Counted from the first letter of the stretch, positions 9,106 to 18,520 are shown. The stretch is 64,000 nucleotides of DNA from an uncultured Bacteroidota bacterium (GCA_903957365.1 CAJBPB010000179.1:1-64000); one strand, 5' to 3'. Numbers and translations: made by a program. The notes: generated by a model not told the origin, from the sequence alone.

Positions 9106-10716
9106 ATGAAGTACGTTTTTTCATTCATAATGTTTTTTCTCTCCATCATGCTGGTAACAGGTCAGGAATCCGCAGAAATTAAAGAAGGAAAAGTTTCTTA
9201 TGTCACGAACCAGAATGTGTATGTGCGATTTTCAAGTACTGAAAATATTACCATAGGAGATACTCTTTTTGTGATGAAGAATGACAAAAAAGTACCCCTG
9301 CTTAAAGTGATAACGCTATCATCCATTTCTGCAGTTTGTACGCCTTTAACCAGTGAGGTAATAAAAGTTGAAACACAAATATTTGCCAATACCAGACAAA
9401 TTCCTGTTCAGAATGTTCAGGCAGAATCTCAGCAAGTAAATCCTGTAGTACCTCTGGCTGCAAAAACGGTTATAAATCAAGACACACTTGCTGCTGGCAA
9501 AGTAACGCCTAAGCAGGAAATCAGTGGCCGTCTCGGGGTTTCCTCTTATCTTAATTTTTCGAATTCTGCAGCTGGTAATTCACAGAGAATGCGTTATACG
9601 TTTTCGATGAATGCGAAAAATATTTCTGGTTCAAAGCTTTCAGCGGAAACGTATATTTCTTTTGTTCATAAAAGCAAGCAGTGGAGCGAGATTCAGGAAG
9701 ATATTTTCAACGGTTTAAAAATATACAGTCTGGCTTTAAACTATAAATTCAATGACAATCATCAGGTTTGGGCAGGAAGGAAAATTAATCCAAAAATATC
9801 CAATATTGGTGCCGTTGATGGTGTTCAGTATGAGGCAAAGATGAAAGCATTTACAGTAGGACTGGTGGGCGGTTTCCGCCCCGATTATGCTAATTATACT
9901 TTCAGTTCAAAACTTCCGCAGTTTGGCGCTTTTGTCAGTCATGACAAGAAAACTGAAATTGGCAATATGCAAAATTCACTCGCGTTTTTTGAACAGCGAA
10001 ACAGCGGGAATACTGACCGCCGCTTTGCTTATTTTCAACACTCCAACTCATTGGTGAAAAATCTTTACTTTTTTGGGTCACTGGAAGCCGATTTGTACAA
10101 GAAAGTAGGGGACACAATTAGTAATTCACCACGCTTGTCGAATATGTATTTTTTATTGCGGTACCGCATTATTAAACCATTAACTGTTTCAATATCATAT
10201 AGTTCAAGAACGAATATTATATATTACGAAACCTATAAGGACATTATTGACCGATTGCTGGAAACCGAATCAACACAGGGTTTTATGGGACAAATTAATT
10301 ACCGTCCGGTAAAGTACATGACTGTAGGGTTAAAAGGAAGTTACCGGGTCAGGAAAAATGATCCGAAACCAACTGAAAATGCCTACGCATATATCACCTA
10401 CAGCCGACTTCCGGTGATCAATGCCTCTGCGACCGTTTCAACAACCTGGATGCAGACTTCCTATCTTACCGGGAATATTTACAGTATCAATTTTTCAAAG
10501 GATTTTCTGGCTGGGAGTTTATATGGAGGTATAGGCTACCGTTACGTTGATTATGCTTTTTATAGTGGAGAGTTTGAACAAAAGCAACATATGGCTGAAT
10601 TGAATCTGACGATGCGAATCACGAAGAAGCTCTATTGTTCAATGAATTATGAAGGAACATTTGAAAAATCGACCAATCTGAGTCATATATATCTAAATGT
10701 AACACAGCGGTTTTAA
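9106..10716 (+). CDS. Outer-membrane beta-barrel, probable porin partner of the cytochromes (536 aa)
   Basis: The signal peptide ends near residue 19 (VTG-Q). Residues about 25-110 form a small beta-rich domain with an SH3-like feel (GKVSYV, VYVRF, GDTLFVM), followed by a linker to about 130. From about 137 onward there are alternating amphipathic strands with aromatic girdles, and the chain ends in Phe (TQRF), as outer-membrane barrels do. About 400 residues is enough for some 18-22 strands. The gene lies 11 bases after the 61-haem gene and before the 34-haem gene. That order is expected for a porin-cytochrome conduit in which a barrel sheathes a multihaem protein, as in MtrB or PCC systems. 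No sequence similarity to MtrB is obvious and no CxxC is present. The assignment rests on architecture and context. Confidence 0.75.
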   Translation: MKYVFSFIMFFLSIMLVTGQESAEIKEGKVSYVTNQNVYVRFSSTENITIGDTLFVMKNDKKVPLLKVITLSSISAVCTPLTSEVIKVETQIFANTRQIPVQNVQAESQQVNPVVPLAAKTVINQDTLAAGKVTPKQEISGRLGVSSYLNFSNSAAGNSQRMRYTFSMNAKNISGSKLSAETYISFVHKSKQWSEIQEDIFNGLKIYSLALNYKFNDNHQVWAGRKINPKISNIGAVDGVQYEAKMKAFTVGLVGGFRPDYANYTFSSKLPQFGAFVSHDKKTEIGNMQNSLAFFEQRNSGNTDRRFAYFQHSNSLVKNLYFFGSLEADLYKKVGDTISNSPRLSNMYFLLRYRIIKPLTVSISYSSRTNIIYYETYKDIIDRLLETESTQGFMGQINYRPVKYMTVGLKGSYRVRKNDPKPTENAYAYITYSRLPVINASATVSTTWMQTSYLTGNIYSINFSKDFLAGSLYGGIGYRYVDYAFYSGEFEQKQHMAELNLTMRITKKLYCSMNYEGTFEKSTNLSHIYLNVTQRF

Positions 10717-10871
10717 TCGATTCCTGACATGCCTGGCATTACTGATATACAGGATTTTCTGAATCCCCGATTGTAAATTCCCATTGATAACAATCCAAAA
10801 GGAAAACTGAATACATATCCTGATGAAATCAAAATAGAATGCTTTCAATTATATTGAACAGAAAATACAAA

Positions 10872-13490
10872 ATGCAACGACTAACAATAATCATATTTTT
10901 CCTGATCCTTTCAACTACATTGATCGCACAATCACCGCATGGCGATGAATTGAAAATCAGCTGTTCAGAATGTCACAATCCGAATGGCTGGAAAATGGTG
11001 GAAGGAACCTTCACTTTCACACACAGTTCAACAGATTTTCCATTGGTCGGGCAACATCAATCAATCAGTTGTAAAGCATGTCATAACGATCTTATTTTTT
11101 CGAAGGCTCAGACTGATTGCATTTCATGCCATACAGATATCCATGAACAAACTGTCGGGAATGAATGTTCGCGTTGCCACACTCCGCAATCATGGCTGGT
11201 TGAAAATACAACACAACTGCACGAGCAGAGTCGTTTCCCGTTGCTTGGTGCTCATGCCACTGCCGATTGTTTTCAGTGTCATGAATCCGCATCATTGCTT
11301 CGTTTTGATCCGCTTAGTATCGATTGTTTCGATTGTCATCAGACTGATTATCAGGCGGCAAAAGAACCTGACCATGTGGCTGGTAATTTTTCAACGGACT
11401 GTGCCGAATGTCATGCAATGAATGCCTTTGAATGGAAAGGAGCCGGGATAAGCCATCTTTTCTTCCCGCTCACACAAGGTCATGAAATCAGTGATTGCTT
11501 TGCCTGTCATGTTCAAGGCCAGAATTACAATAGTATTAGTCAGGAATGTGTCAGCTGCCATCAATCTGACTATAATTCAACAATAAATCCAGATCATCAG
11601 GCATCAGGATTTTCAACTGATTGTTCACAATGTCATTCTACCAGTCCGGGCTGGAAACCAGCCAAAATGACTGACCATGATGGGCAGTATTTTCCGATTT
11701 ATTCAGGCAAACACGAGGGTGAATGGAATAATTGCAATGAATGCCATACCACATCAGGAAATTACGGATTATTCAGCTGTATTGATTGTCACGAACACAA
11801 CCAATCAGATATGAACAGCGAACACAATGATGTTGGAGGTTATTCATGGAACAGCAACGCCTGCTTTGAATGTCATCCCCAAGGAGATGGAGAAGGAAGT
11901 TTTAACCACAGTCAATCGAATTTCCCATTGACCGGTGCGCATCTGACAACGGATTGTTCACAATGTCATGCAACGGGTTATACCGGAACTACCACAGCGT
12001 GTGGTGATTGTCACCTTGTCGATTTTAACCAGACGACCAATCCAAACCACACCGAATTAGGACTTGCGGTTAGCTGTGAAACTTGCCATACTACTGAATC
12101 TGGCTGGACACCTGCTACAATGGACAATCACAACGATTACTTTGTTTTGAATGGCGCGCATATAACAACGGATTGTTTTGCGTGCCATGAAGGAAACTAT
12201 ACCGCGACTCCTAATCTTTGCTTTGGTTGCCATGCTGATAATTATAATGAAACCACAAATCCTCCCCATATAGCCTCACAATTTAATACGGAATGTGAAA
12301 CGTGTCATTCAGAAACAGCATGGACTCCTGCAACTTTTGACCACGATGCCGAATTTTTCCCTATTTACAGTGGAAGCCACGCCGGTGAATGGACCAATTG
12401 TATTGAATGCCATACGACACCAAACAATTATACTTTGTTCAGTTGCATTGATTGTCACGATCACAATCAGACCGATATGGCTGATGAGCACAATGGGATT
12501 TCCGGATATAGCTGGAATAGTAATGCCTGTCTTGAGTGTCATCCAAATGGTGATGGAGAAGGATTTAACCATGCAACTTCAAATTTTCCATTGACAGGAG
12601 CACATCTGACAGTGGATTGTATTGGGTGTCATGAAAGTGGCTATTCCGGGACAACTACAGTTTGTGCGGGTTGCCATACGGATAATTACAATCAGGCAAC
12701 CAATCCGAATCACATTCAGAACGGAATTTCGACAAACTGTGAATCCTGCCACACAACCGAAGCAGGATGGGCACCGGCAACTTTCGCTATTCACAATGAT
12801 TTTTACGCATTGACAGGAGCGCATTCTACTATCCAAAACGATTGCTTTACCTGTCACGAAGGAAATTATAACAATACACCGAATGCCTGTTCAGGTTGTC
12901 ATACGCCTGATTATGCCCAGGCGACCAATCCGAACCATCAGCAACTTGGGATTCCAACTACATGCGAAACATGTCATACAACAGTATCAGGATGGGCGCC
13001 GGCAACTTTCCCGACACACAATGATTACTATGTCCTTACAGGAGCCCATGCATCAATCAGCACTAGTTGTTTTGAGTGTCACTCCGGAAATTATACCAAT
13101 ACACCCAATACCTGTTATGGTTGTCATCAGGACGATTTTAACCAGACCAATGATCCGGATCATCAGGTAGCACAATTTCCAACAGCCTGTGAAGATTGTC
13201 ATTCTCAATCTGCCTGGGAGCCATCTACCTTCGACCACGACGGGCAGTATTTTCCGATTTATTCTGGACAACATGATGGAGAATGGACCACATGTATTGA
13301 ATGTCATACCAATCCTACGAACTACGCTGTTTTCAGTTGTATTGATTGTCACGAACACAATCAGGCTGAAATGGCCAGTGAGCACAATGGTGTAAGCGGT
13401 TACCAATGGAATAGCAATGCATGTCTGGATTGCCATCCCAATGGAGATGGTGATAAAGGAAAACTTAATAAGGTGTCACGGGAAAACTAA
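10872..13490 (+). CDS. 34-haem c-type cytochrome, paralogue of the 61-haem protein (872 aa)
   Basis: I count 34 CxxCH motifs. The start at ATG 10872 is chosen over an ATG 33 bases upstream because the signal peptide then aligns residue for residue with the 61-haem paralogue and Cys331 again opens haem 13. Layout: a 12-haem N-terminal module almost identical to the paralogue; a 9-haem repeat (222 residues, from Cys331); a full 12-haem repeat (298 residues); then the single terminal haem. The short repeat lacks exactly one three-haem unit of about 76 residues. The C-terminus also ends in REN and has no sorting domain. The 155-base gap after the barrel gene has no clear promoter or terminator, so co-transcription with the operon is likely but not shown. 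Confidence 0.92.
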   Translation: MQRLTIIIFFLILSTTLIAQSPHGDELKISCSECHNPNGWKMVEGTFTFTHSSTDFPLVGQHQSISCKACHNDLIFSKAQTDCISCHTDIHEQTVGNECSRCHTPQSWLVENTTQLHEQSRFPLLGAHATADCFQCHESASLLRFDPLSIDCFDCHQTDYQAAKEPDHVAGNFSTDCAECHAMNAFEWKGAGISHLFFPLTQGHEISDCFACHVQGQNYNSISQECVSCHQSDYNSTINPDHQASGFSTDCSQCHSTSPGWKPAKMTDHDGQYFPIYSGKHEGEWNNCNECHTTSGNYGLFSCIDCHEHNQSDMNSEHNDVGGYSWNSNACFECHPQGDGEGSFNHSQSNFPLTGAHLTTDCSQCHATGYTGTTTACGDCHLVDFNQTTNPNHTELGLAVSCETCHTTESGWTPATMDNHNDYFVLNGAHITTDCFACHEGNYTATPNLCFGCHADNYNETTNPPHIASQFNTECETCHSETAWTPATFDHDAEFFPIYSGSHAGEWTNCIECHTTPNNYTLFSCIDCHDHNQTDMADEHNGISGYSWNSNACLECHPNGDGEGFNHATSNFPLTGAHLTVDCIGCHESGYSGTTTVCAGCHTDNYNQATNPNHIQNGISTNCESCHTTEAGWAPATFAIHNDFYALTGAHSTIQNDCFTCHEGNYNNTPNACSGCHTPDYAQATNPNHQQLGIPTTCETCHTTVSGWAPATFPTHNDYYVLTGAHASISTSCFECHSGNYTNTPNTCYGCHQDDFNQTNDPDHQVAQFPTACEDCHSQSAWEPSTFDHDGQYFPIYSGQHDGEWTTCIECHTNPTNYAVFSCIDCHEHNQAEMASEHNGVSGYQWNSNACLDCHPNGDGDKGKLNKVSREN

Positions 13491-13495
13491 AAACC

Positions 13496-13514
13496 TTGTA
13501 TCTGTCTGATACAA
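13496..13514 (-). terminator. Weak hairpin between the cytochrome and chaN-like genes
   Basis: A 7-bp stem, TTGTATC/GATACAA, with a 5-base loop fills the 29-base gap between two convergent stops. On the - strand it is followed by GGTTTTT, so it may end the chaN-like transcript. On the + strand there is no T run. Confidence 0.4.
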
Positions 13515-13519
13515 AAGCT

Positions 13520-14392
13520 TTAATATGTCTTTGTCATGGTCATTGGAACAGCAATTGTGAAATCTGCAATACCAATTGCTTCTTTTGGCAATTTACGGAT
13601 GTCATCCTGTTCAATTGTTGTGATGGACATGATCGTTAATTCAGGACGATATTTTTTCAGATACCAGATGATTCCTTCAAAATTATCAGAATGGCCGCTG
13701 CCATTGTAATGTATAAACATTGAACCTTCAACAAAATTCTTCTGTATAAACCAGGCCATTGTAGCGTCTTTGATTGCCTGGGCCTTTGGTAAATTATCAT
13801 TCATATGGCCGGCAGCATCTGGACCCATCATTGCCATAATATTTTTATAACAGGCCACTTCACCATCATATTCCATTGGAAGAGGTACCATCCATCCTTT
13901 AATCTCAGGACTCAGCGTGTCAAGCGATTCCAGTCCTTTTTTATACACCTGAGAGGCATATTTACGGGGTATGTTGGTTGCAATGAAAGGCAGTTTGTTT
14001 TCTTTGGCAATATCAACAAGTGGTTGGTAATCAGTTTCAAAATTAGGCCATAAACGTGCTCTTTTAGCCAAAGTATCAGCATTGATACTATCGGTAAGGT
14101 ATTCATTCAGCGCGAGTTGATTGTCTGTTTCAAACATTTCAGCACCAAGCACCATTTTCCCATCTTTCAGTTTTATCAGATCCTTTGTTAAATCGTATTG
14201 CAGCCAATGCGCAATTGGATTATTGTGTAACTCTCCAAAAAACACTACATCCACCTTTGAGGCTGCTTCAAGCAAGGCTTTATATCTGGTCTCTTTTCCT
14301 TTTTTGTTAAAAAGGTTATATGCAGGTTTGTCGCTTGTGAAAGCGAAAACTGTAATCAGGATTATTGACAGAAAGAAACTTTTTTTGATCAT
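13520..14392 (-). CDS. ChaN-family haem-binding protein (290 aa)
   Basis: Matches the ChaN/haem-binding uptake family (Cofac_haem_bdg, Tiki fold). It has the motif GELHNNPIAHW near residues 54-64 and a conserved NGSGHSDN near 230, both typical of the family. An N-terminal signal segment (about 1-20) predicts export to the periplasm or outer membrane. The family binds haem and has been linked to iron uptake, while relatives are metalloproteases of the EreA/Tiki superfamily; the exact role is unknown. It lies 25 bases downstream of the cytidine deaminase on the same strand, so the two may be co-transcribed. It faces the large cytochrome operon, and a link to haem supply is speculative. Confidence 0.8.
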   Translation of the reverse strand: MIKKSFFLSIILITVFAFTSDKPAYNLFNKKGKETRYKALLEAASKVDVVFFGELHNNPIAHWLQYDLTKDLIKLKDGKMVLGAEMFETDNQLALNEYLTDSINADTLAKRARLWPNFETDYQPLVDIAKENKLPFIATNIPRKYASQVYKKGLESLDTLSPEIKGWMVPLPMEYDGEVACYKNIMAMMGPDAAGHMNDNLPKAQAIKDATMAWFIQKNFVEGSMFIHYNGSGHSDNFEGIIWYLKKYRPELTIMSITTIEQDDIRKLPKEAIGIADFTIAVPMTMTKTY

Positions 14393-14417
14393 ATTAGATA
14401 TATTGGAAGTGATTAGT

Positions 14418-14918
14418 TTAATTTGTAATGTATTTTAAGAGTAAGTCATTTGCAAATGAAAATGGTAACAGAACCTTCATGCTATCAGCAACCATTACCA
14501 CACCTTCTTGTCCCTGCATGATTACTTTCAGGTTTTTTCCACCCTTTTTTTCGTATTCTGCCATCACTTGTCTGCATGAACCACAGGGTGTAATAGGTTC
14601 AGTAACAGGTCGGGTTTCGCCAATGGCGGTAATGGCAATGGCTACAGGAGTGCAGTCTGGGAATTGTGCGTTTGCATAAAACAAGGCAACGCGTTCAGCG
14701 CACAATCCGGACGGGTATGCCGCGTTTTCCTGGTTATTTCCAGTTATGATAATACCGTTATCCAATAAAACTGCCGCTCCCACCTTAAAATGAGAATAGG
14801 GAGCGTATGCCCTTAACGCTGCTTCATGCGCCTGTGCCAGTAACTGCCTGTCATTTAACTCCAAATCATTCTCAGAAGGGTATTTAGAAATTTCAATTTG
14901 GAAAAACTCTTTACTCAT
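14418..14918 (-). CDS. cdd: Cytidine deaminase (166 aa)
   Basis: Hydrolytic deamination of cytidine/deoxycytidine in pyrimidine salvage. The zinc site is clear: CAERVAL (Cys ligand plus catalytic Glu, about residue 75) and PCGSCRQV (two Cys ligands, about 110). The N-terminal YSHFKVGAAVL segment is typical. The length fits the longer Bacteroidota homotetrameric type. The start follows a good -7 element by about 20 bases. Confidence 0.95.
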   Translation of the reverse strand: MSKEFFQIEISKYPSENDLELNDRQLLAQAHEAALRAYAPYSHFKVGAAVLLDNGIIITGNNQENAAYPSGLCAERVALFYANAQFPDCTPVAIAITAIGETRPVTEPITPCGSCRQVMAEYEKKGGKNLKVIMQGQEGVVMVADSMKVLLPFSFANDLLLKYITN

Positions 14919-14937
14919 ATCGAATATGTTGATTGAA

Positions 14938-14945
14938 CAAAGGTA
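14938..14945 (-). promoter_or_regulatory. -7 element before cdd
   Basis: On the - strand this reads TACCTTTG, a perfect TAnnTTTG match, 20 bases upstream of the cdd ATG. No TTTG at the expected -33 spacing is seen. The remaining bases up to 15165 hold nothing else recognisable. Confidence 0.6.
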
Positions 14946-15165
14946 GTATTTAATTATTTATAACTATTCGCCTCATTAATGGCACTGATTCATTGATAAT
15001 TAACTTTCGAAGTAACTTATAAAACATGATAATTTCATAGATTCCTGATTTTTAAACTACCAAAGGAGGTTTAAAGAATTGATTAAATCTGTGAACTTTT
15101 ATCAGCGAAACTAATCTGTGGTGTTTATAAAATGAGTAAATTAATCAAGAGATGAATAGTTGTAA

Positions 15166-16842
15166 TTATTGCTTCTCATCTTTCATGGGGCATTCGGGAG
15201 GGTAAGAGAGTGCAAACAAAGCAGTGAAATAGGTAAAAAGTGTAACGCCATCCTGGGTTTCAATTGTATCTTCAGTCAGCATGGAAAGTATCATGAGAAA
15301 CAGAAAAACTGCAAAGAGGTAATTCCGGTAATGCTGGTTAATGAAAATCGGATAGAAAAGTGCAAAAAGAAACCAGAGTGCGCCAAAAATGCCAAAAGCG
15401 ATACATATTGAAAGATACTGATTATGTGAACGCCAGCGCCATTGTTCCTTCAATGGGGAATTTATCTGTTCATAGGTCTGTTTAAATACAGCAGGCAAAT
15501 CACCGGTACCTACACCGAACCAGAAATTTTCCTTAATAATTAACACTGAAGCTTTCCAATGTTCCACACGCTGCATTACTGAACTTCCGTTTGGATCTTT
15601 AATTTCAGAATAACGTTGGTAACCAAGCAGTATTTTTGAAATCCGGGTTTTTAAACTCGGGCTTTCTACATAATGAATATTCGCGATCCCTTTCTCAATC
15701 AGCTTGATATCCTTTTCGGAAAGAGCATTCACACCTTCGGCATCTTTATGAAGGTTTTTTGAAGTGAGATATCTTATTAAAGTGTATTGAATCAATTGGT
15801 TGGCTTCATCACGACCTAAAAACTGGTAATGACTCCTTTTGTTCCATGCGGCAGCCATTTCGTCAGTCGCCATATAAATACCGATATATTTTCCATCTTC
15901 AACACCAAAATTGATTGTGTCGTGCAGATATTTATTTCCAGATTTTGTATGTGTCTCCAGTTTTGTAAAATCGAGGTCAGGTGGTTTAACCATTGTTGTA
16001 ATTTGTTGATTTATATACCAATATGCAGTAATTGGCAGTGAAATCAATAATATTCCCATTAAAATCCTGACTTGAATGGAAGCTCCGGTGAGCATCTTAT
16101 AAAAGAATAATCCTAATCCAATGATAAAGATACTGAGTATGCCGATGGCTGATTCAAGAATTACCAGAAAAACAATAAACCAAATGATAGGCAGAAGTAA
16201 TGCGAGTCGGTGCCATAATTTTAAGCTTGATTTGGTTTTAATAAAATAAATCAGAATAAAAAATGCGAAGGCTATGTTCAGACTGAATCGAACAGGGCTA
16301 ATGTAAACGGATATCTGGCGGATGTCTTCAAAATCTTGCTTCAGGTACTCATTTAAACTGATTATAGTCCCACCAAAAACAGCCAAAACATAAAACACCA
16401 ATAAAATATGTATTTGTTTCAGGCTCAATCGTGGCATTGAAGCCAACATCAAAGGTAAAATCAACAATGGGATTTTGGCCCGCAAATCCTTTATTGCATA
16501 TTCGAAATCTGAAGTGTGAATCAGGCCAATAAGATGCAAAGCGAAAATGGATGCAATAACAAGTGCAGTTTTATTTTGCCAGAACAGTGCTGTTTTATCA
16601 ACAATATTTGATGCAATGAGGTTTAATAAATACTTGATTGTTTGATATATAGCCTCAAATGGGTTACATTTTCTAAAAAAACGGCTTAGTACGCTTAAAG
16701 ACAAACCATCCAGCAACCAGGCAAACAGTAAAAGAAACTGAAAGGAACTCATGGCAAAGCGCGACAAGGGAATACTCATTCCCAATAATACAAGTAACAC
16801 AAAAAAAGTTTGTCTCCAAAATTGTCGGCTTGCGTCAATCAT
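15166..16842 (-). CDS. O-antigen ligase/polymerase-like membrane protein (558 aa)
   Basis: A polytopic membrane protein with around 10-12 hydrophobic segments and a large extracytoplasmic loop (about residues 270-440). The Wzy_C/WaaL-type signature RSHNQYLSICIAFG lies just after that loop, preceded by ENFWFGVGTGD, as in O-antigen ligases and polymerases. It probably joins or polymerises surface glycan on a lipid carrier. The start ATG is 25 bases after the S41 protease stop, so it is the last gene of the rnpA-yidD-protease operon. Ligase and polymerase cannot be told apart from sequence alone. Confidence 0.75.
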   Translation of the reverse strand: MIDASRQFWRQTFFVLLVLLGMSIPLSRFAMSSFQFLLLFAWLLDGLSLSVLSRFFRKCNPFEAIYQTIKYLLNLIASNIVDKTALFWQNKTALVIASIFALHLIGLIHTSDFEYAIKDLRAKIPLLILPLMLASMPRLSLKQIHILLVFYVLAVFGGTIISLNEYLKQDFEDIRQISVYISPVRFSLNIAFAFFILIYFIKTKSSLKLWHRLALLLPIIWFIVFLVILESAIGILSIFIIGLGLFFYKMLTGASIQVRILMGILLISLPITAYWYINQQITTMVKPPDLDFTKLETHTKSGNKYLHDTINFGVEDGKYIGIYMATDEMAAAWNKRSHYQFLGRDEANQLIQYTLIRYLTSKNLHKDAEGVNALSEKDIKLIEKGIANIHYVESPSLKTRISKILLGYQRYSEIKDPNGSSVMQRVEHWKASVLIIKENFWFGVGTGDLPAVFKQTYEQINSPLKEQWRWRSHNQYLSICIAFGIFGALWFLFALFYPIFINQHYRNYLFAVFLFLMILSMLTEDTIETQDGVTLFTYFTALFALSYPPECPMKDEKQ

Positions 16843-16867
16843 TCGTTTGAATCTTGTTTTTAGAAAA

Positions 16868-18520
16868 CTAATTCAATTCATTTGACAGTAAATTCTTGTA
16901 TTGCTTTTGATCGAGTAAAATTTCAAAAGCCTTTTTTAATTCAGGATCATTCTGAAGAGCTGAGATAATTTTACCTTTCTGGTAATAATAACGTGTAACT
17001 ATTTCAATTTTAAGTAATTCTTCAATTTCGTTCCTATGTTTCAGAATGTCATTTTGCTTGTTTTCGACCAATTCAGTTTCAAGTTCAATGAGTTGTGATT
17101 TCACTGCATCCAGATAGGATTCGGATTCTGCAATCTCCTTTAACTTTTGTATGATGCGCTCACTTTCAGTCGTATAGGTAAATTTTTCATTTTTTACGAA
17201 ATCAATGAATTGCTGGTAAGTTGAATCGTCAATCATAAATTTATCCGGACTATCAATCTGTGTATGTTTGCGTGCAAACTGATTTGCAAACCTGAAAATA
17301 TAGTTTCCTCCATAAAGATTAGAACTTACAGTACTGAATTGCAATGGTTCAAGCTTAACGTCAGGCTGGATTCCTCCACCATCGTAAACCAATCTTCCAC
17401 CACGGGTTTTGAAGGCAGATATCAATGAATCTGCAATTTTTCCACCATTTTCAGCCTTACTGGAATAATCAATTTCCTGAATACATCTTCCGCTGGGGAT
17501 ATAATATTTTGCTACAGTAACCTTCATCTGTGTGTTGTAGCTTAGAGGTACTACATTCTGAACCAAACCTTTACCGAATGTACGTTGACCGATGATCACC
17601 GCACGGTCGAGATCCTGTAAAGCGCCGGCAACAATTTCACTAGCAGAGGCACTTCCTTCATTTACCATAACAATTAGCGGAATATTCATATCAACTGGCG
17701 CCTGTCGTGTACGATGAATACTAGTGCGGTCTTCTGTTTTTCCTCTGGTTGAAACAATCAGCTCGCCTTTTTCAACAAACAAACTGGTGATATCAACCGC
17801 TTCATTTAATAATCCGCCACCATTGCTTCGCAGGTCGATAATGAAACCTTTCAGTTCATTTTGCTCTTTCATTTTCAGAAGCACTTCTTTCAGTTCAGCA
17901 GCTGCTTTTTGGGTGAATCCGGTTAACCTGACATATCCTATTCCGTTTTCGAAAACAGTCTGATAAGGGATATTGTCAATTTTTATTTTTTCACGGGTCA
18001 ATGTTTTTAGCAGTGGTTCATCCACACCGTCTCTTTTGATTTTCACATCAACTGTTGAGCCGGGCTGGCCCTTTAACAGATCACTGATTTGTGCTGTTGT
18101 TTTGCCCTGCGCATTCACACCATTCACTTCAAGAATACAATCGCCCGGAATGAGTCCTGCCTTTTGAGCCGGAAAACCTTCGTAAGGCTCCGAAACATAA
18201 ACAAATTCACCAATTTGTTGAATCAATGACCCAATTCCTCCGTATTCACCGGTTGTCATCAGCTTATAATCTTCAATTTCCGATTCAGGAATGAAAACGG
18301 TATAAGGGTCCAATTCCTCAAGCATCGCTTTGATGGCAGTTTCGTTCAATTGCGCAGGTTGAATTTCGTCAACATAATTCAGGTTGAGTTCGCGGAACAA
18401 ACTCAGATAGATATCCATACTTTTCGATATCTCAAAGTTGTTATTTGTTTGTGAATTGACTTGTTGTATCGAAACAAATCCCAGTATCACAAAACCAATG
18501 CAGGTGAAAAATCTTCTCAT
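16868..18520 (-). CDS. S41-family C-terminal processing peptidase (550 aa)
   Basis: Exported serine protease of the CtpA/Prc family. Order: a signal peptide (about 1-23), a helical N-terminal part, a PDZ domain (about 90-170, GDCILEVNGVNAQG), and the S41 catalytic core. The core has VNEGSASASEIVAGAL (nucleophile Ser near 293) and GQRTFGKGLVQ (general-base Lys near 318). A C-terminal helical extension of about 140 residues follows. Such proteases trim or degrade periplasmic proteins. The gene starts 14 bases after the yidD stop and is part of that operon. Confidence 0.92.
   Translation of the reverse strand: MRRFFTCIGFVILGFVSIQQVNSQTNNNFEISKSMDIYLSLFRELNLNYVDEIQPAQLNETAIKAMLEELDPYTVFIPESEIEDYKLMTTGEYGGIGSLIQQIGEFVYVSEPYEGFPAQKAGLIPGDCILEVNGVNAQGKTTAQISDLLKGQPGSTVDVKIKRDGVDEPLLKTLTREKIKIDNIPYQTVFENGIGYVRLTGFTQKAAAELKEVLLKMKEQNELKGFIIDLRSNGGGLLNEAVDITSLFVEKGELIVSTRGKTEDRTSIHRTRQAPVDMNIPLIVMVNEGSASASEIVAGALQDLDRAVIIGQRTFGKGLVQNVVPLSYNTQMKVTVAKYYIPSGRCIQEIDYSSKAENGGKIADSLISAFKTRGGRLVYDGGGIQPDVKLEPLQFSTVSSNLYGGNYIFRFANQFARKHTQIDSPDKFMIDDSTYQQFIDFVKNEKFTYTTESERIIQKLKEIAESESYLDAVKSQLIELETELVENKQNDILKHRNEIEELLKIEIVTRYYYQKGKIISALQNDPELKKAFEILLDQKQYKNLLSNELN

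Noticed and set aside
9106-10716. TonB-dependent receptor as identity of the barrel in the cytochrome operon
   Set aside because: No plug domain, no TonB box, and the chain is too short for a 22-strand barrel plus plug. Porin-like is the better fit.
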